A stretch of 64,000 bases of DNA from Chthoniobacteraceae bacterium (GCA_028293625.1 JAQGOL010000027.1:1-64000); one strand, 5' to 3'; positions 36,970-46,908 are shown, counted from the first letter of the stretch. Numbers and translations: made by a program. The notes: generated by a model not told the origin, from the letters alone.

Positions 36970-37971
36970 GTGGATTACCTCACGCCAGGCTTCCGGGCAT
37001 TGATCCGGAAATTTGGCCGGCAAATGACCCGGCTGCGAATTGCTGCCGAGCACCGCAAGCTTTCCAAGGCTGAGACGGAGCTCGGGCTTCTTGGCTGGCA
37101 GCAAGTCGATTTCGACAGGGAGACCCAGCGCGACGTCGATAAAATCCAGAATTATGAGCGTGAACAGTCGCGTTTAACCAATGAAGGCGCCGCCTTTGGC
37201 CGCTGCCTGCGCGAGCTGCTGGAAAAGCGCGACCTCAAGCGGCGGCAATTTACCGAGGCGCGCCGTCAGCTCATCGCGGAGCGGCGGGCGTTGATTGAGC
37301 CGATCGCGCGGATTCAGAAGCAGCTGGTTGTTTATCGCAAGCAGGAGCCGCAGTATGAGCGCCGTATTCCCGAGCTCGATCGTGAATTGCGCGAGGTGCA
37401 ACGGCTTTACACCAGCCTGCTTTCCACCGACCGGCATACGGCCCAGACCCGGGACGAACTGGTTCATTTGCGCGAACGCACCGTCTCCATTCCCAACGAA
37501 AAAGCCGATCTGCGCACCCAGCACATGCGCACTGCCAGCGAGATCAAAACCTTGGAAGGCCAGCTGCTCAAGCTCAACGAGCGCTCGGCTGAACTCGATG
37601 TTGCCGGACGCGAACTCGAAGCGGCGTATCTGGTGGAGGACAGGGATCTGGCCAACGAAATCCGGGTTCAGGAGCGTGGAAAAGCGCGTTTGGAAAAAGA
37701 GATCGACGCGCTGGAAGGCGCCAAGGCAAACCCATATCAGCAGATCGGCCGTGTGCTTGCCGACAACGGGCTTGCGCCGATGAATCAACCGCACGCGCTC
37801 GACAAAGTGCGGCGTTTCCGGCTGAGCATCGAGCATTTGGAAAGCAAGATTGCGTTGTCGCTGGAGGTCTGTTCCCACGATGACCCGGAACTTCTGCGAA
37901 TCTCCTACTCGCTCTGGGCCGGCATGATTGTCGTTTTGATCGCCGTCGCCTTGATCTTCAGCGTCTGGTGA
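36970..37971 (+). CDS. Coiled-coil protein with C-terminal membrane anchor
   Basis: Codes for 333 residues from a GTG that immediately follows the acs stop (TAA-GTG); an in-frame ATG at 37024 is an alternative. Almost the whole chain is predicted coiled coil (LRELLEKRDLKRRQFTEAR, RELREVQRLYTSLLS, LEGQLLKLNERSAEL). The last 25 residues form one transmembrane helix (LWAGMIVVLIAVALIFSV), so it should be tail-anchored with the coil in the cytoplasm. It is probably co-transcribed with acs and the next gene. I do not recognise the family and cannot give a function. Confidence 0.7.
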   Translation: MDYLTPGFRALIRKFGRQMTRLRIAAEHRKLSKAETELGLLGWQQVDFDRETQRDVDKIQNYEREQSRLTNEGAAFGRCLRELLEKRDLKRRQFTEARRQLIAERRALIEPIARIQKQLVVYRKQEPQYERRIPELDRELREVQRLYTSLLSTDRHTAQTRDELVHLRERTVSIPNEKADLRTQHMRTASEIKTLEGQLLKLNERSAELDVAGRELEAAYLVEDRDLANEIRVQERGKARLEKEIDALEGAKANPYQQIGRVLADNGLAPMNQPHALDKVRRFRLSIEHLESKIALSLEVCSHDDPELLRISYSLWAGMIVVLIAVALIFSVW

Positions 37972-38015
37972 GAGGCTTGCACGCTTCCACGCTTGCACCG
38001 ATAAAGGGCTCGATC

Positions 38016-38429
38016 ATGAATCCTTCCCCGACATTTGCTGGCAGACACGCTTTCCGCCTCGCCGTGGCACTCCTTGCCGGCCTGGCCTGTGTCGCGGCTT
38101 TCAGCGCCGTTTCCCGCTCCAATGTCGCTGCCCTGGAGCAATTTGAAGAAACCACCGCCTTTGGCGACACCCATTATTTCGTCGCCCCGGCCGATTCCCA
38201 CGCCGCCGTGGTCAATCTCGATGGCATGCCGCTTTTTTTAGCCGGTGACGAGAAGTTGGAAAGGCGCGATACAAGGATGGCGCGGCTCGGCCGGGATGAA
38301 GCGACGGGGCTGGCTATTTACACGCCTCGCGAGGCAACGGATGGAAAGGAAAAGGTCAAGGGCAAACCCGGTTGGTTTCTTAAGCTTGGCCCGGACGAAT
38401 ACCTCAGGCTGCGTCCGGGTAAAGGGTAA
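38016..38429 (+). CDS. Small exported or membrane-anchored hypothetical protein
   Basis: Codes for 137 residues. The ATG is preceded by AAAGGG at suitable spacing. A hydrophobic N-terminus (FRLAVALLAGLACVAAFSAV) acts as a signal or anchor. The mature part contains FGDTHYFVAPADSHAAVVNL, LARQ-free basic segments and WFLKLGPDEYLRLRPG, with no recognised domain. It follows the coiled-coil gene by 44 bp, so acs, the coiled-coil protein and this gene may share a transcript. Its stop directly abuts the convergent rodA stop. Confidence 0.65.
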   Translation: MNPSPTFAGRHAFRLAVALLAGLACVAAFSAVSRSNVAALEQFEETTAFGDTHYFVAPADSHAAVVNLDGMPLFLAGDEKLERRDTRMARLGRDEATGLAIYTPREATDGKEKVKGKPGWFLKLGPDEYLRLRPGKG

Positions 38430-39545
38430 TTATTCGGGCAGCATTTTTCGGTGAACCCAGACGCTGTTCACCAAGCCGAATGCAAACATATTCATCAGAA
38501 CGAAAGTTCCGCCGTAACTGATCAATGGTAATGGCAGCCCAGTAATTGGCATTAGTGCTACCGTCATGCCTATGTTCTGATAAACGTGGAAAAATATCTG
38601 TGCTGTAAATCCGATCGTAATCAGCAGCCCGAACTCGTCGGCGGCATGGTAGGCCGTGAAGAGGCAGCAGAGCAGCAGGAGCGCAAAGCCGCTCAGCAAC
38701 ATCATGCCGCCTACAAAACCCCACTGCTCGGCGATGGCTGAAAAGATGTAGTCGGTATGCACGGTTGTGCCGGGCAGAAACCCTTGTTCGACCTGCGTAT
38801 TTGGCGCTTTAAATCCTTTGCCGGAGAGCCCGCCGGAACCGACCGCGATGAGCGACTGGTTGATGGCCCACGAAGTCCCTTGCTTATCTTTGGTCGGATC
38901 AATAAACGACATGATCCGGTCGTGTTGATACGGCTTGAGGACGAAATTAATCGCCAGCGGCAGCGCGCAAAGTCCAATCAGGATGATGGAAATAAGATAG
39001 CGCTTCGGGATGCCGCCCAGGAAAAGCATCGCCATCACCGAGGGAATCCAAACCAGGGTCATTCCAAAATCGGGTTGTTTTAAAATGAGCGCCATCGGGC
39101 CGCCGACAATGGCCGCCACCAGGCAGAGCTTAATAAAGGGATGCAGTTTTCGGAACTGGCTCAAAAAGAGCGCCACGACGATCACCCCGGCGATGAGGCA
39201 GAGCTGGGAAGGCTGGAACGTGCCGATTCCCGGCAATCTCAGCCAGCATTTGGCGCCGCCATGCTCTTCGCCCATGCCGGTGTAGGTGAGAATGACCAGG
39301 ACGATGCTCACCAAGTAGAGCGGGAGCGCCACCCACTTGATCCAGCGGTAGTTCATGAGGCTGGTCACCAGAAACACCACCACTCCGAGTCCGACCCAGA
39401 TGGCCTGTTTGTGCCAGTATTCGTCTTTTTTAATGGAGAAAAATGTCGCGCTATAGACGGCGATAATTCCAAAGATGGCCAGCGCCAGCATCGTGGCAAA
39501 GAGCACCCAGTTCATGCCGAGGAGTTTTCGAAGAAAAGGAGTCAT
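38430..39545 (-). CDS. rodA: SEDS-family peptidoglycan glycosyltransferase RodA
   Basis: Codes for 371 residues with about ten membrane helices. Signature stretches: WVLFATMLALAIFGIIAVYSA, KCWLRLPGIGTFQPSQ, LKQPDFGMTLVWIPS, GSGGLSGKGF with the partner loop FLPGTTVHTDYIFSAIAEQW, and PITGLPLPLISYGGT. RodA polymerises lipid II for lateral wall growth with a class B penicillin-binding protein. No mreBCD or PBP2 gene lies in the window, unlike many bacteria. The closest gene on the same strand is the ABC ATPase, 80 bp upstream. Confidence 0.94.
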   Translation of the reverse strand: MTPFLRKLLGMNWVLFATMLALAIFGIIAVYSATFFSIKKDEYWHKQAIWVGLGVVVFLVTSLMNYRWIKWVALPLYLVSIVLVILTYTGMGEEHGGAKCWLRLPGIGTFQPSQLCLIAGVIVVALFLSQFRKLHPFIKLCLVAAIVGGPMALILKQPDFGMTLVWIPSVMAMLFLGGIPKRYLISIILIGLCALPLAINFVLKPYQHDRIMSFIDPTKDKQGTSWAINQSLIAVGSGGLSGKGFKAPNTQVEQGFLPGTTVHTDYIFSAIAEQWGFVGGMMLLSGFALLLLCCLFTAYHAADEFGLLITIGFTAQIFFHVYQNIGMTVALMPITGLPLPLISYGGTFVLMNMFAFGLVNSVWVHRKMLPE

Positions 39546-39625
39546 GGATCAAATGGCGAAGTTCGAGATGGCAACGGCGAGCCGGTCGTGGCAGGCGAAT
39601 GCTGTTTGCCGCAGGCGCGATGGCT

Positions 39626-40414
39626 TCACGCAAACGCCGGCACGGCCGCAAGCAGCCGCTTTGTGTATTCGTGCTGCGGGTTTTCGTAGATCGCCGCCGC
39701 GGGAGCGGATTCGACGATTTTTCCCCGGTACATCACCAGAACGTGATCGCTGATGTGTTCGACCACCGCAAGATCGTGCGCGATGAAAAGGTAGGTGAGC
39801 CCGAGTTCGGCCTGCAGGTCCTGCAAAAGGTTGACGATCTGGGCCTGTACACTCACATCGAGGGCGCTGACCGGCTCGTCGCAAACGATAAACTTCGGCT
39901 TCACCGCCAGCGCCCTCGCGATTCCGATCCGCTGCCGCTGGCCGCCGCTGAATTCGTGCGGGTACCGCTGCATCATTTCGGGCTTGAGACCGACCTGGCG
40001 CAGCAACTCCGAGACCCGCTCCATGCGCTCGGCGCGGTTCATTTTGGGAAAATGAATTTCGAGCGCCTCACTCACGATCTGCCAGATCGGGTGCCGCGGA
40101 TTAAGGGAACCAAAAGGATCCTGGAAAATCATCTGCATCTCGCGCCGGAAGGGGCGAAACGTGTTTTCGCTCATCGGCAGCAGGTCGTGCCCATCAAAAA
40201 GAACCTGGCCGCCGGTGGCGGGCGTTAATTTAAGAAGCGTCCTGCCAATGGTCGATTTGCCGCTGCCACTTTCCCCGACGAGTCCGACCGTGGTGCCCGC
40301 CTCCACCGTGAAACTGACGTCGTCGACCGCTTTGATGTCGTCGGTATGCCGGCGCAGAATGCCGCTTCTTAAGGGGAACCAAGTACGGAGATTGCGGACT
40401 TCAAGGAGTGGCAC
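39626..40414 (-). CDS. Oligopeptide/dipeptide ABC transporter ATP-binding subunit
   Basis: Codes for 262 residues of the DppF/OppF type. Walker [11 protein letters not shown]-loop [12 protein letters not shown] (the FGSLNPR form is typical of DppF), signature SGGQRQR, Walker [18 protein letters not shown]-loop FIAHDLAVV and a C-terminal [13 protein letters not shown] tail that fits the oligo_HPY region. It would power peptide import with a second ATPase, two permeases and a binding protein, none of which is in the window. It is therefore an orphan here, or the distal gene of a cluster whose upstream gene is thiG. Confidence 0.9.
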   Translation of the reverse strand: MPLLEVRNLRTWFPLRSGILRRHTDDIKAVDDVSFTVEAGTTVGLVGESGSGKSTIGRTLLKLTPATGGQVLFDGHDLLPMSENTFRPFRREMQMIFQDPFGSLNPRHPIWQIVSEALEIHFPKMNRAERMERVSELLRQVGLKPEMMQRYPHEFSGGQRQRIGIARALAVKPKFIVCDEPVSALDVSVQAQIVNLLQDLQAELGLTYLFIAHDLAVVEHISDHVLVMYRGKIVESAPAAAIYENPQHEYTKRLLAAVPAFA

Positions 40415-40460
40415 GCCGCAGATTTACGACCGAGTTGCCCAAGTTTCCAACTCCATCAGG

Positions 40461-40492
40461 AAAAAAATGCGGTCTCCCTGGGAAGAGGCCGC
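40461..40492 (-). terminator. Terminator of thiG
   Basis: GCGGTCTC (40469-40476) pairs, with one G-T wobble, with GAGGCCGC (40485-40492). On the minus strand the stem is followed by seven T residues (40467-40461). It lies 30 bp beyond the thiG stop, so thiG and the downstream ABC ATPase gene are probably separate transcripts. Confidence 0.85.
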
Positions 40493-40522
40493 TTTTCTCA
40501 TGCGGCGGGAATTCGATTTTCG

Positions 40523-41317
40523 CTACGATTTGCGCAAAAAACCGGTCAGCGGGCTTGTAGCCGAGGCGGTTCCGAGCCGTTCGGCCAAGCCGATCTCGTA
40601 CGCTTCACGGCCGGCTTCGACCGCTTTTTTAAAAGCGGCTCCCATTCTTGCCGGATCCGAGGCGATGGCGATGGCGGTATTGACGAGCACCGCGGCGGCG
40701 CCCATCTCCATCGCTTCCGCCGCCTGGCTGGGAGCTCCGATGCCCGCGTCGACGATCACGGGCACGGTCGCTTGCTCCAAAATAATCTCGATCTGGGCGC
40801 GTGTCTCAATCCCGCGATTGCTGCCAATGGGCGAGCCGAGCGGCATGACCGTTGCCGTGCCGACATCCTGTAGCCGTTTGGCAAGGACCGGGTCGGCGTT
40901 GATGTAGGGAAGAACGATAAAACCTTCCTTTACCAGAATCTCGGCCGCCTTGAGCGTCTCGATCGGATCCGGCAACAGATAACGCGGATCGGGGTGGATC
41001 TCGAGTTTGATCCAATCTGAAATCCCGGCCGCGCGCGCCAGCCGGGCAAACCGGACAGCTTCCTCCGCGTTGATCGCGCCGCTTGTGTTGGGCAGGAGCA
41101 GATATTTTTTCGGGTCGATAAAATCGAGGATATCGGCAAAAGCATCGCCTTTGCCGGAAAGGTCCGCGCGTCGCAGCGCCACGGTAACGATTTGAGTGCC
41201 ACTCGATTCAAGCGCTGCCGCCATGGCCGAGTTGGACGGGAATTTCCCGGTTCCAAGGAGCAATCGGGACGAAAATTCGCGACCGGCAATGATAAGCGGC
41301 TGAGTAAGACTAGGCAT
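40523..41317 (-). CDS. thiG: Thiazole synthase ThiG
   Basis: Codes for 264 residues, a TIM barrel with the full ThiG pattern: [37 protein letters not shown], the Schiff-base lysine in [16 protein letters not shown] (Lys104), [34 protein letters not shown] and AVLVNTAIA. It condenses deoxyxylulose phosphate, dehydroglycine and ThiS thiocarboxylate into the thiazole of thiamin. ThiS, ThiF and ThiH are not nearby, and I see no thiamin riboswitch upstream. It is divergent from yqgE. Confidence 0.95.
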   Translation of the reverse strand: MPSLTQPLIIAGREFSSRLLLGTGKFPSNSAMAAALESSGTQIVTVALRRADLSGKGDAFADILDFIDPKKYLLLPNTSGAINAEEAVRFARLARAAGISDWIKLEIHPDPRYLLPDPIETLKAAEILVKEGFIVLPYINADPVLAKRLQDVGTATVMPLGSPIGSNRGIETRAQIEIILEQATVPVIVDAGIGAPSQAAEAMEMGAAAVLVNTAIAIASDPARMGAAFKKAVEAGREAYEIGLAERLGTASATSPLTGFLRKS

Positions 41318-41431
41318 GGAACGGCCACGCTATGAAGCCGGAGGGCAGGATGCAAGAGGCGGAGCGGCATCCTTTCTCAACAAGCAGCAACTCCGGCTTG
41401 AGAAATGGCCGCGGTTTTTTAATCTTACCAC

Positions 41432-41992
41432 GTGCTTGAATTCGGATCTCCATCTGTCGGTCTCGCCGGGTCGGTTCTGGTTGCGCATCCCAACTTGCTT
41501 GACCCCAATTTTCGCAAGTCGGTTCTCTTCATCTCGAGTGACGACTCGGAAGAGGGCGCGTTCGGGCTGGTACTCAATCGGCCAGCCGATCGGACCGTCG
41601 CCGACGTCCTTGCCACCCATTCCCTTGGGCCGCTTTTGCGCCTGCCGGTTTACCTCGGCGGCCCTGTGGAGGCGAATCAGCTCATTTTTTCTGCGTTTAT
41701 CTGGCACCCGGAAACCGAGCGCATCGAGTGCCGGCATCATCTCGATCTGGAGCATGCCCAGGAGTATGTGAATGCCGAGTATACCGTGGTGCGCGCGTTT
41801 ATCGGTTACTCCGGCTGGAGCAAAGGCCAGCTGGAAAGCGAGCTTGCGCAAAAAGCGTGGCTGGTGGGAAAGCCGGGGCGCGAAGTCCTCGATGAGCGGC
41901 GTTCCAAAACGCTTTGGCGCGAGTTGCTCAGCGGGTTTGGGCCGTGGTTCCGCCTTTTGGCCGAAGCGCCGGACGATCTGACTGCGAGTTAA
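41432..41992 (+). CDS. YqgE/AlgH family protein
   Basis: Codes for 186 residues, normal for UPF0301/YqgE. The hallmark N-terminal segment LVAHPNLLDPNFRKSVLFIS is followed by GAFGLVLNRPADRTVADVL, VYLGGPVEANQLIF and, near the end, FIGYSGWSKGQLESELAQKAW. The biochemical role is unsettled; the family is named after an alginate regulator. The start is a GTG, since no ATG precedes the conserved residues. It is followed after 4 bp by alanine dehydrogenase and is likely co-transcribed with it. Confidence 0.92.
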   Translation: MLEFGSPSVGLAGSVLVAHPNLLDPNFRKSVLFISSDDSEEGAFGLVLNRPADRTVADVLATHSLGPLLRLPVYLGGPVEANQLIFSAFIWHPETERIECRHHLDLEHAQEYVNAEYTVVRAFIGYSGWSKGQLESELAQKAWLVGKPGREVLDERRSKTLWRELLSGFGPWFRLLAEAPDDLTAS

Positions 41993-41996
41993 TTTT

Positions 41997-43106
41997 ATGA
42001 TTATTGGCGTTCCCCAGGAAATCAAACAGCAGGAGAGCCGCGTCGCGCTTTTACCAGGGGGGGCTTATCAACTGTCCAAAAGAGGCCATATCGTCCTGGT
42101 GCAGGCCGGGGCGGGCGTCGGTTCGGGTTATTCCGACGAAGACTACAAAATCGCCGGCGCCGAGATCGTCTCGACTGCGGTTGAAGTTTTTGCCCGGGCC
42201 GGGATGATTATCAAAGTCAAGGAGCCGCTTCCAGGCGAGTACCCGCTCCTGAGACCGGGTCAGATTCTTTTTACCTATCTTCATCTGGCCGCAAACCGGG
42301 CATTGACCGAGGCGCTGCAAAACTCGGAAGTGACAGCGATTGCCTACGAGACGGTGGAAGTGAATCGCCGGTTGCCGCTGCTTGAACCGATGAGCGAGAT
42401 CGCCGGGCGCATGTCGATCATCGTGGGCGGTTATTTCCTGGCCAAACATTGCGGCGGCACCGGCGTATTGCTTGGCGGTGTGCCGGGCGTGTTGCCTGGC
42501 CGGGTCGTGGTGATCGGGGGCGGCACTTCGGGAGTGAACGCGGCACGCATGGCGACCGGCCTTGGGGCCGACACGACGATCATGGAGGTCGACATTGAGC
42601 GGATGCGTTTTTTAGACATCACGATGCATGGAGCCCATACGCTCTACTCCAGCACGGCGCATCTTTTGGATCTTTTGCCAACAGTCGATCTCTTGATCGG
42701 CGCCGTCCTGGTGCCGGGCGCCAAAGCGCCCAAGTTGATCAGCCGCGAGATGTTGCAAATAATGAAGCCCGGCAGTGTGCTTGTTGATATTGCGATCGAT
42801 CAGGGCGGATGCGCTGAAACGTCCCGGCCGACCACCCACAATATGCCCACCTATATCGAGGAAGGGATCACCCATTATTGCGTGGCCAATATGCCGGCTG
42901 CTTTCGCCCGAACCGCCACCCAGGCGCTCACGAACGCCACCTACCGTTATATTGAAATAATTGCCGATCACGGGATACCGGGCGCTTTCAAACGTGATCC
43001 GAATCTACTCTCGGGCCTTAATTTAATGAATGGCCAGATCACGTATCGCGGTGTGGCCGAGGCGCACGGCCTGGAGTTTCATCCTGCGGCGGAGCACGCC
43101 GGGTAA
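41997..43106 (+). CDS. ald: Alanine dehydrogenase
   Basis: Codes for 369 residues, typical for Ald. Seen: IIGVPQEIKQQESRVALLPG at the N-terminus, KVKEPLPGEYPLLRPGQILF (with the substrate Lys), FTYLHLAANRALTEAL, MSEIAGRMS, the NAD-binding turn VVVIGGGTSGVNAARMA, DIAIDQGGCAETSRPTTH and YCVANMPAAFARTATQAL. It reversibly converts L-alanine and NAD to pyruvate, ammonia and NADH. It starts 4 bp after yqgE and converges on the NUDIX gene. Confidence 0.95.
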   Translation: MIIGVPQEIKQQESRVALLPGGAYQLSKRGHIVLVQAGAGVGSGYSDEDYKIAGAEIVSTAVEVFARAGMIIKVKEPLPGEYPLLRPGQILFTYLHLAANRALTEALQNSEVTAIAYETVEVNRRLPLLEPMSEIAGRMSIIVGGYFLAKHCGGTGVLLGGVPGVLPGRVVVIGGGTSGVNAARMATGLGADTTIMEVDIERMRFLDITMHGAHTLYSSTAHLLDLLPTVDLLIGAVLVPGAKAPKLISREMLQIMKPGSVLVDIAIDQGGCAETSRPTTHNMPTYIEEGITHYCVANMPAAFARTATQALTNATYRYIEIIADHGIPGAFKRDPNLLSGLNLMNGQITYRGVAEAHGLEFHPAAEHAG

Positions 43107-43109
43107 GGT

Positions 43110-43580
43110 TCAGCGGATCTGCAAGTCTTTGCTAAGCATCGTTTCGCCATCGAAAACAAAAAGCCCGACAAACGATTTGCCTTCCAGCAAAAGCGGGAGC
43201 CAATGCCGGTCATCCTCCCACATCTGATCATACGGAAGCGCGTCGACATCTGCCCAGAACGGCGTCGCTTCGTCGGTCTCGATCGGTTCGCCGATCAAGT
43301 CGTTTCCCAGAAAGACCGTGCAGAAGAGGCTGTATCCGTCGGTGAATTGAAAGGAGAGTTCGCCGCGCGGCTCGATTCCCAGCGGGGTTACTCCGACTTC
43401 CTCGCGCGCCTCGCGAATCGCTGAGTCGTATGCGCTTTCGCCGGGCTCCAGCTTTCCTCCGGGCGCGTTAACTTTGCCCGCACCGAGTCCGCGCTTTTTG
43501 TGGATCAGCAATAGCTGATTGTCCTTTAAGATGAAGCAGAGGTTGGCTCGCTCGCGCGGCTCCCAAGTCGACCAGTCCAT
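43110..43580 (-). CDS. NUDIX hydrolase, 8-oxo-dGTP diphosphatase-like (MTH1 type)
   Basis: Codes for 156 residues from the ATG before DWSTWEPRERANLCFIL; the frame extends upstream but without conserved sequence. The NUDIX box GGKLEPGESAYDSAIREA REEVGV (split here by a space) fits GX5EX7REUXEEXGU completely. The preceding HKKRGLGAGKVNAPGGK matches the NUDT1/MTH1 substrate loop, and WADVDALPYDQMWEDDRHW in the C-terminus supports that group. It would cleave oxidised purine nucleoside triphosphates. It is divergent from the DUF423 gene by 97 bp. Confidence 0.9.
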   Translation of the reverse strand: MDWSTWEPRERANLCFILKDNQLLLIHKKRGLGAGKVNAPGGKLEPGESAYDSAIREAREEVGVTPLGIEPRGELSFQFTDGYSLFCTVFLGNDLIGEPIETDEATPFWADVDALPYDQMWEDDRHWLPLLLEGKSFVGLFVFDGETMLSKDLQIR

Positions 43581-43660
43581 GAATCGCGCACCGTAGAGGA
43601 GCGATGCCGCCGCGGCCAATCTCTTTTTGAAATCCCGGTTTCCACAACGGCGCGGCCCCG

Positions 43661-43676
43661 GATAAGTGTCCGTCCC
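43661..43676 (+). repeat. Possible solo, diverged copy of the GTGTCTGTCCC repeat
   Basis: GATAAGTGTCCGTCCC resembles the array unit GATAAAGTGTCTGTCCC with one deletion and one change. It ends one base before the ATG of the DUF423 gene. A chance match cannot be excluded from one copy. Confidence 0.3.
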
Positions 43677-43677
43677 C

Positions 43678-44034
43678 ATGAACTCTTTCACTGCTTTCCG
43701 TTTGTCGGCCGGACTCGGTTTCCTTGCCGTGGCGCTTGGAGCATTTGGCGCGCATAACTTCCAGGCGGTTCTTCTGCAAAACAACGCGTTGGAGATCTGG
43801 AAGACGGCGGCGCTTTACCATCTGGTCCACGCCGCGGTGCTGCTTTTTATTGCTTCCCGCGAGCCGCTGCAAATTTGGGCATGGCGCCTGATGTTTGGCG
43901 GCGTGCTGATTTTCAGCGGCAGCCTTTACATATTGGCTTTAAGCAACGTGCGCTGGCTCGGTGCAATCACGCCGCTGGGCGGGCTCGGCTTGCTGGCCGG
44001 CTGGCTTTTGCTGGCCATCAAGACGCGTCCGTAA
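43678..44034 (+). CDS. DUF423 family membrane protein
   Basis: Codes for 118 residues with four membrane helices, normal for DUF423. Diagnostic: FLAVALGAFGAHNFQAVLLQ, IWKTAALYHLVHAAVLLFIA, MFGGVLIFSGSLYILAL and ITPLGGLGLLAGWLLLA. Function is unknown in any organism to my knowledge. The ATG is used; an in-frame GTG four codons upstream is possible. It converges on gcvP, 9 bp away. Confidence 0.88.
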   Translation: MNSFTAFRLSAGLGFLAVALGAFGAHNFQAVLLQNNALEIWKTAALYHLVHAAVLLFIASREPLQIWAWRLMFGGVLIFSGSLYILALSNVRWLGAITPLGGLGLLAGWLLLAIKTRP

Positions 44035-44043
44035 CGGATCGGG

Positions 44044-46908
44044 TCAGCTCAGTGGGACACAGGCGCAGAACAGATTGCGGTCGCCGTAGACGTTGTCGAT
44101 CCGGCCCACCGACGGCCAGAACTTGTGCTCAGTCAGCCACGGCGCGGGATACGCCGCGGTCTCCCTCGAATACGGCCGGTTCCATTCCTCCACCGTCACG
44201 GCCTGCGCGGTATGCGGGGCATTTTTGAGCGGATTATTGAGTTTGTCCATAAGGCCGGTTTCAACCGCCGTGATCTCGGTGTGAATGGAAATCATCGCTT
44301 CGCAAAAACGATCGAGTTCATCCTTTGACTCGCTTTCGGTCGGTTCAACCATGAGCGTGCCGACCACCGGCCAGCTGAGTGTTGGCGCATGAAAACCGTA
44401 GTCCATAAGCCGCTTGGCAACATCCTCGGCAGTCGTCATCTTGAATCCGCGCAGGTCAAGAATGCATTCATGGGCGACAAATCCGCTGCGTCCTTTGAAT
44501 AACACAGGGAAAAACGGGTCGAGCCGGGTGGCAATGTAATTGGCATTGAGGATCGCGAGGCGCGATGCCTCGGTCAGGCCTTCGCCACCCATCATCCGGA
44601 TATACATCCACGGAATGGTTAAAATACTCGCACTTCCCATCGGCGCCGCGCTGATGGCCCCCACGCGCTTCTCATCGCCGCTGCCACGTTTGGATAAAAA
44701 CGGCACCAAATGCGCCGCGACACCGATCGGTCCCATGCCGGGGCCGCCGCCGCCGTGCGGGATGCAGAACGTTTTATGCAGGTTCAGGTGACAGACATCG
44801 GCGCCGATCCTGCCGGGAGCGGTAAGGCCGACCTGCGCATTCATATTGGCGCCGTCCATGTAGACCTGGCCGCCATGGGCATGAATGAGCTCGCAAATCT
44901 CCACGATGGTCTCTTCAAAAACACCGTGCGTGCTCGGATAAGTCACCATCAGGGCGGCGAGCTGATCTTTGTATTGCTCAACTTTTCCAGTGAGATCCGC
45001 CAGATCGATGTCTCCATCAGCAAGACAGCTCACGGTCACCACCTTCATCCCGGCCATCACCGCGCTGGCAGGGTTTGTGCCGTGGGCCGAGGTCGGAATC
45101 AGACAAACATCGCGATTTCCTTCACCGCACGACCGGTGATACTGGCGGATAACGAGCAGCCCGGCATATTCCCCCTGTGAACCGGCGTTTGGTTCAAGGG
45201 AAACCCCGGCGAATCCGGTGATTTCCGCCAGCCAGCCTTCAAGCTGGGTGCAAAGAGTCGCATAGCCTTCCGCCTGATTAGCCGGGGCGAACGGATGCAG
45301 CTTTCCAAATTCGGGCCACGTAACAGGAAGCATCTCACTGGTCGCATTGAGCTTCATCGTGCATGAGCCCAGCGGAATCATGGAGGTGGTTAACGAAAGA
45401 TCCTTCGCTTCCAGCCGCCGGATGTAGCGGAGCATCTCATGCTCGGTGTGGTAGCGGTTGAAGACCGGGTGCGTCAGAAACTTTGAAGTGCGTGCCAATG
45501 CGCCAAATCCCGTGTCGGCCTGGGAGGCGAGTGTTTCCGGACTGAACCCGGGATTTGCGCCGCCGTGGAAAACAGAAAGCAGTGGCTCGATCGAGTCGGT
45601 TGTTTCATCGAGGGAAATGAGCAGCGAACCCGTTCCAAAAGGGCGCAGATTGATCCCGGCCTCGCAAGCGGCGTAAAGGATCTCATCGCGCCGCGTCGTC
45701 TCAACGCGGATCGTGTCAAAAAACGGACCTGTCTGGGCCACCTGAAAGCCGAGCTGACGCAGACCGGCTGCAAGCATCGCTGTGAAAAGGTGCACCCGCT
45801 CTGCGATCCGTTTTAACCCGTCCGGTCCATGGTAAACCGCATACATGGAAGCCATGACCGCCAGGAGCACCTGGGCGGTGCAAATGTTGCTGGTGGCTTT
45901 GTCGCGGCGGATATGCTGTTCACGGGTCTGCAGCGAAAGCCGGTAAGCCGGTTTGCCATGCACATCCTTTGAAACACCCACCAGCCGGCCAGGCATGATT
46001 CGCTTCAAGGTGTCGCGGACTGCCATGTACGCCGCATGCGGTCCGCCGCATCCCAGCGGCACACCAAAGCGCTGGGTCGATCCGATGGCGATGTCGGCCC
46101 CGAATTCGCCCGGCGGCTTGAGCAAAGTCAACGCAAGGATATCCGCGGCCACGATCACGAGCGCACCGGCTTCATGGGCTTTCGCACTGAATTCCGCGTA
46201 ATCGCGAGCCACGCCCGTCGTATCGGGATATTGCAGAAGGACAGCGAAGACTTTCTCGCTAAAATCAAAGGCGCTTTCCTCGGCCACGATCACCTTGATT
46301 CCCAACGCTTCCGCGCGGGTCCGGATTACTTCAATGGTTTGCGGATGACAGCCGCTGGAGACAAAAATCGCATCGGAATCGGCCTGCTTGCTCACCTGCT
46401 GCGCCATGTGCATCGCTTCAGCGGCCGCGGTCGCTTCATCGAGCAGCGACGCGTTGGCGATATCGAGCCCGGTCAGGTCGACCACCATTTGCTGGAAATT
46501 AATGAGCGCCTCCATGCGCCCCTGGGAAATCTCGGCCTGATAAGGCGTGTAAGCAGTGTACCAGCCTGGATTCTCCAGGATATTCCGCTGGATCACCGGC
46601 GGGGTGATGCAGTCGTTATAACCCTGTCCGATGTAGTTCTTAAAAACTTTGTTTTTCAGGGCGATGGCGCGCAGCTCGGCCAGCGTCTCATGTTCGCCGC
46701 AGCCTGTCGGCAAATGTAACGGCGCAGCCAGCCGGATTTTGGAAGGAACCGTCGCGGCGATCAACGCTTCGAGCGTCGGCCGGCCAACCGTGGCAAGCAT
46801 TTGCGCGACTTCATCGTCCGCAGAACCCAGGTGGCGGCGGACAAACGTATCGTTGGGAACTAGAAGTGAAGCGGACGCAGCCAACGGCGTCGCGATAATG
46901 TCGTGCAT
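44044..46908 (-). CDS. gcvP: Glycine dehydrogenase (decarboxylating), P protein
   Basis: Codes for 954 residues, the long single-chain form with two homologous halves. N-terminal half: [36 protein letters not shown] and the related [15 protein letters not shown]-terminal half: [20 protein letters not shown]-type substrate region, [13 protein letters not shown], and the PLP site [20 protein letters not shown] with Lys712. It decarboxylates glycine and passes the aminomethyl group to GcvH. It is the last gene of gcvT-gcvH-gcvP, 108 bp after gcvH. Confidence 0.96.
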   Translation of the reverse strand: MHDIIATPLAASASLLVPNDTFVRRHLGSADDEVAQMLATVGRPTLEALIAATVPSKIRLAAPLHLPTGCGEHETLAELRAIALKNKVFKNYIGQGYNDCITPPVIQRNILENPGWYTAYTPYQAEISQGRMEALINFQQMVVDLTGLDIANASLLDEATAAAEAMHMAQQVSKQADSDAIFVSSGCHPQTIEVIRTRAEALGIKVIVAEESAFDFSEKVFAVLLQYPDTTGVARDYAEFSAKAHEAGALVIVAADILALTLLKPPGEFGADIAIGSTQRFGVPLGCGGPHAAYMAVRDTLKRIMPGRLVGVSKDVHGKPAYRLSLQTREQHIRRDKATSNICTAQVLLAVMASMYAVYHGPDGLKRIAERVHLFTAMLAAGLRQLGFQVAQTGPFFDTIRVETTRRDEILYAACEAGINLRPFGTGSLLISLDETTDSIEPLLSVFHGGANPGFSPETLASQADTGFGALARTSKFLTHPVFNRYHTEHEMLRYIRRLEAKDLSLTTSMIPLGSCTMKLNATSEMLPVTWPEFGKLHPFAPANQAEGYATLCTQLEGWLAEITGFAGVSLEPNAGSQGEYAGLLVIRQYHRSCGEGNRDVCLIPTSAHGTNPASAVMAGMKVVTVSCLADGDIDLADLTGKVEQYKDQLAALMVTYPSTHGVFEETIVEICELIHAHGGQVYMDGANMNAQVGLTAPGRIGADVCHLNLHKTFCIPHGGGGPGMGPIGVAAHLVPFLSKRGSGDEKRVGAISAAPMGSASILTIPWMYIRMMGGEGLTEASRLAILNANYIATRLDPFFPVLFKGRSGFVAHECILDLRGFKMTTAEDVAKRLMDYGFHAPTLSWPVVGTLMVEPTESESKDELDRFCEAMISIHTEITAVETGLMDKLNNPLKNAPHTAQAVTVEEWNRPYSRETAAYPAPWLTEHKFWPSVGRIDNVYGDRNLFCACVPLS

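Noticed and set aside
41318-41431. Thiamin riboswitch upstream of thiG
   Set aside because: No CTGAGA or ACCTGATCTGG-type core was found on the minus strand; only a short region exists between the divergent genes.
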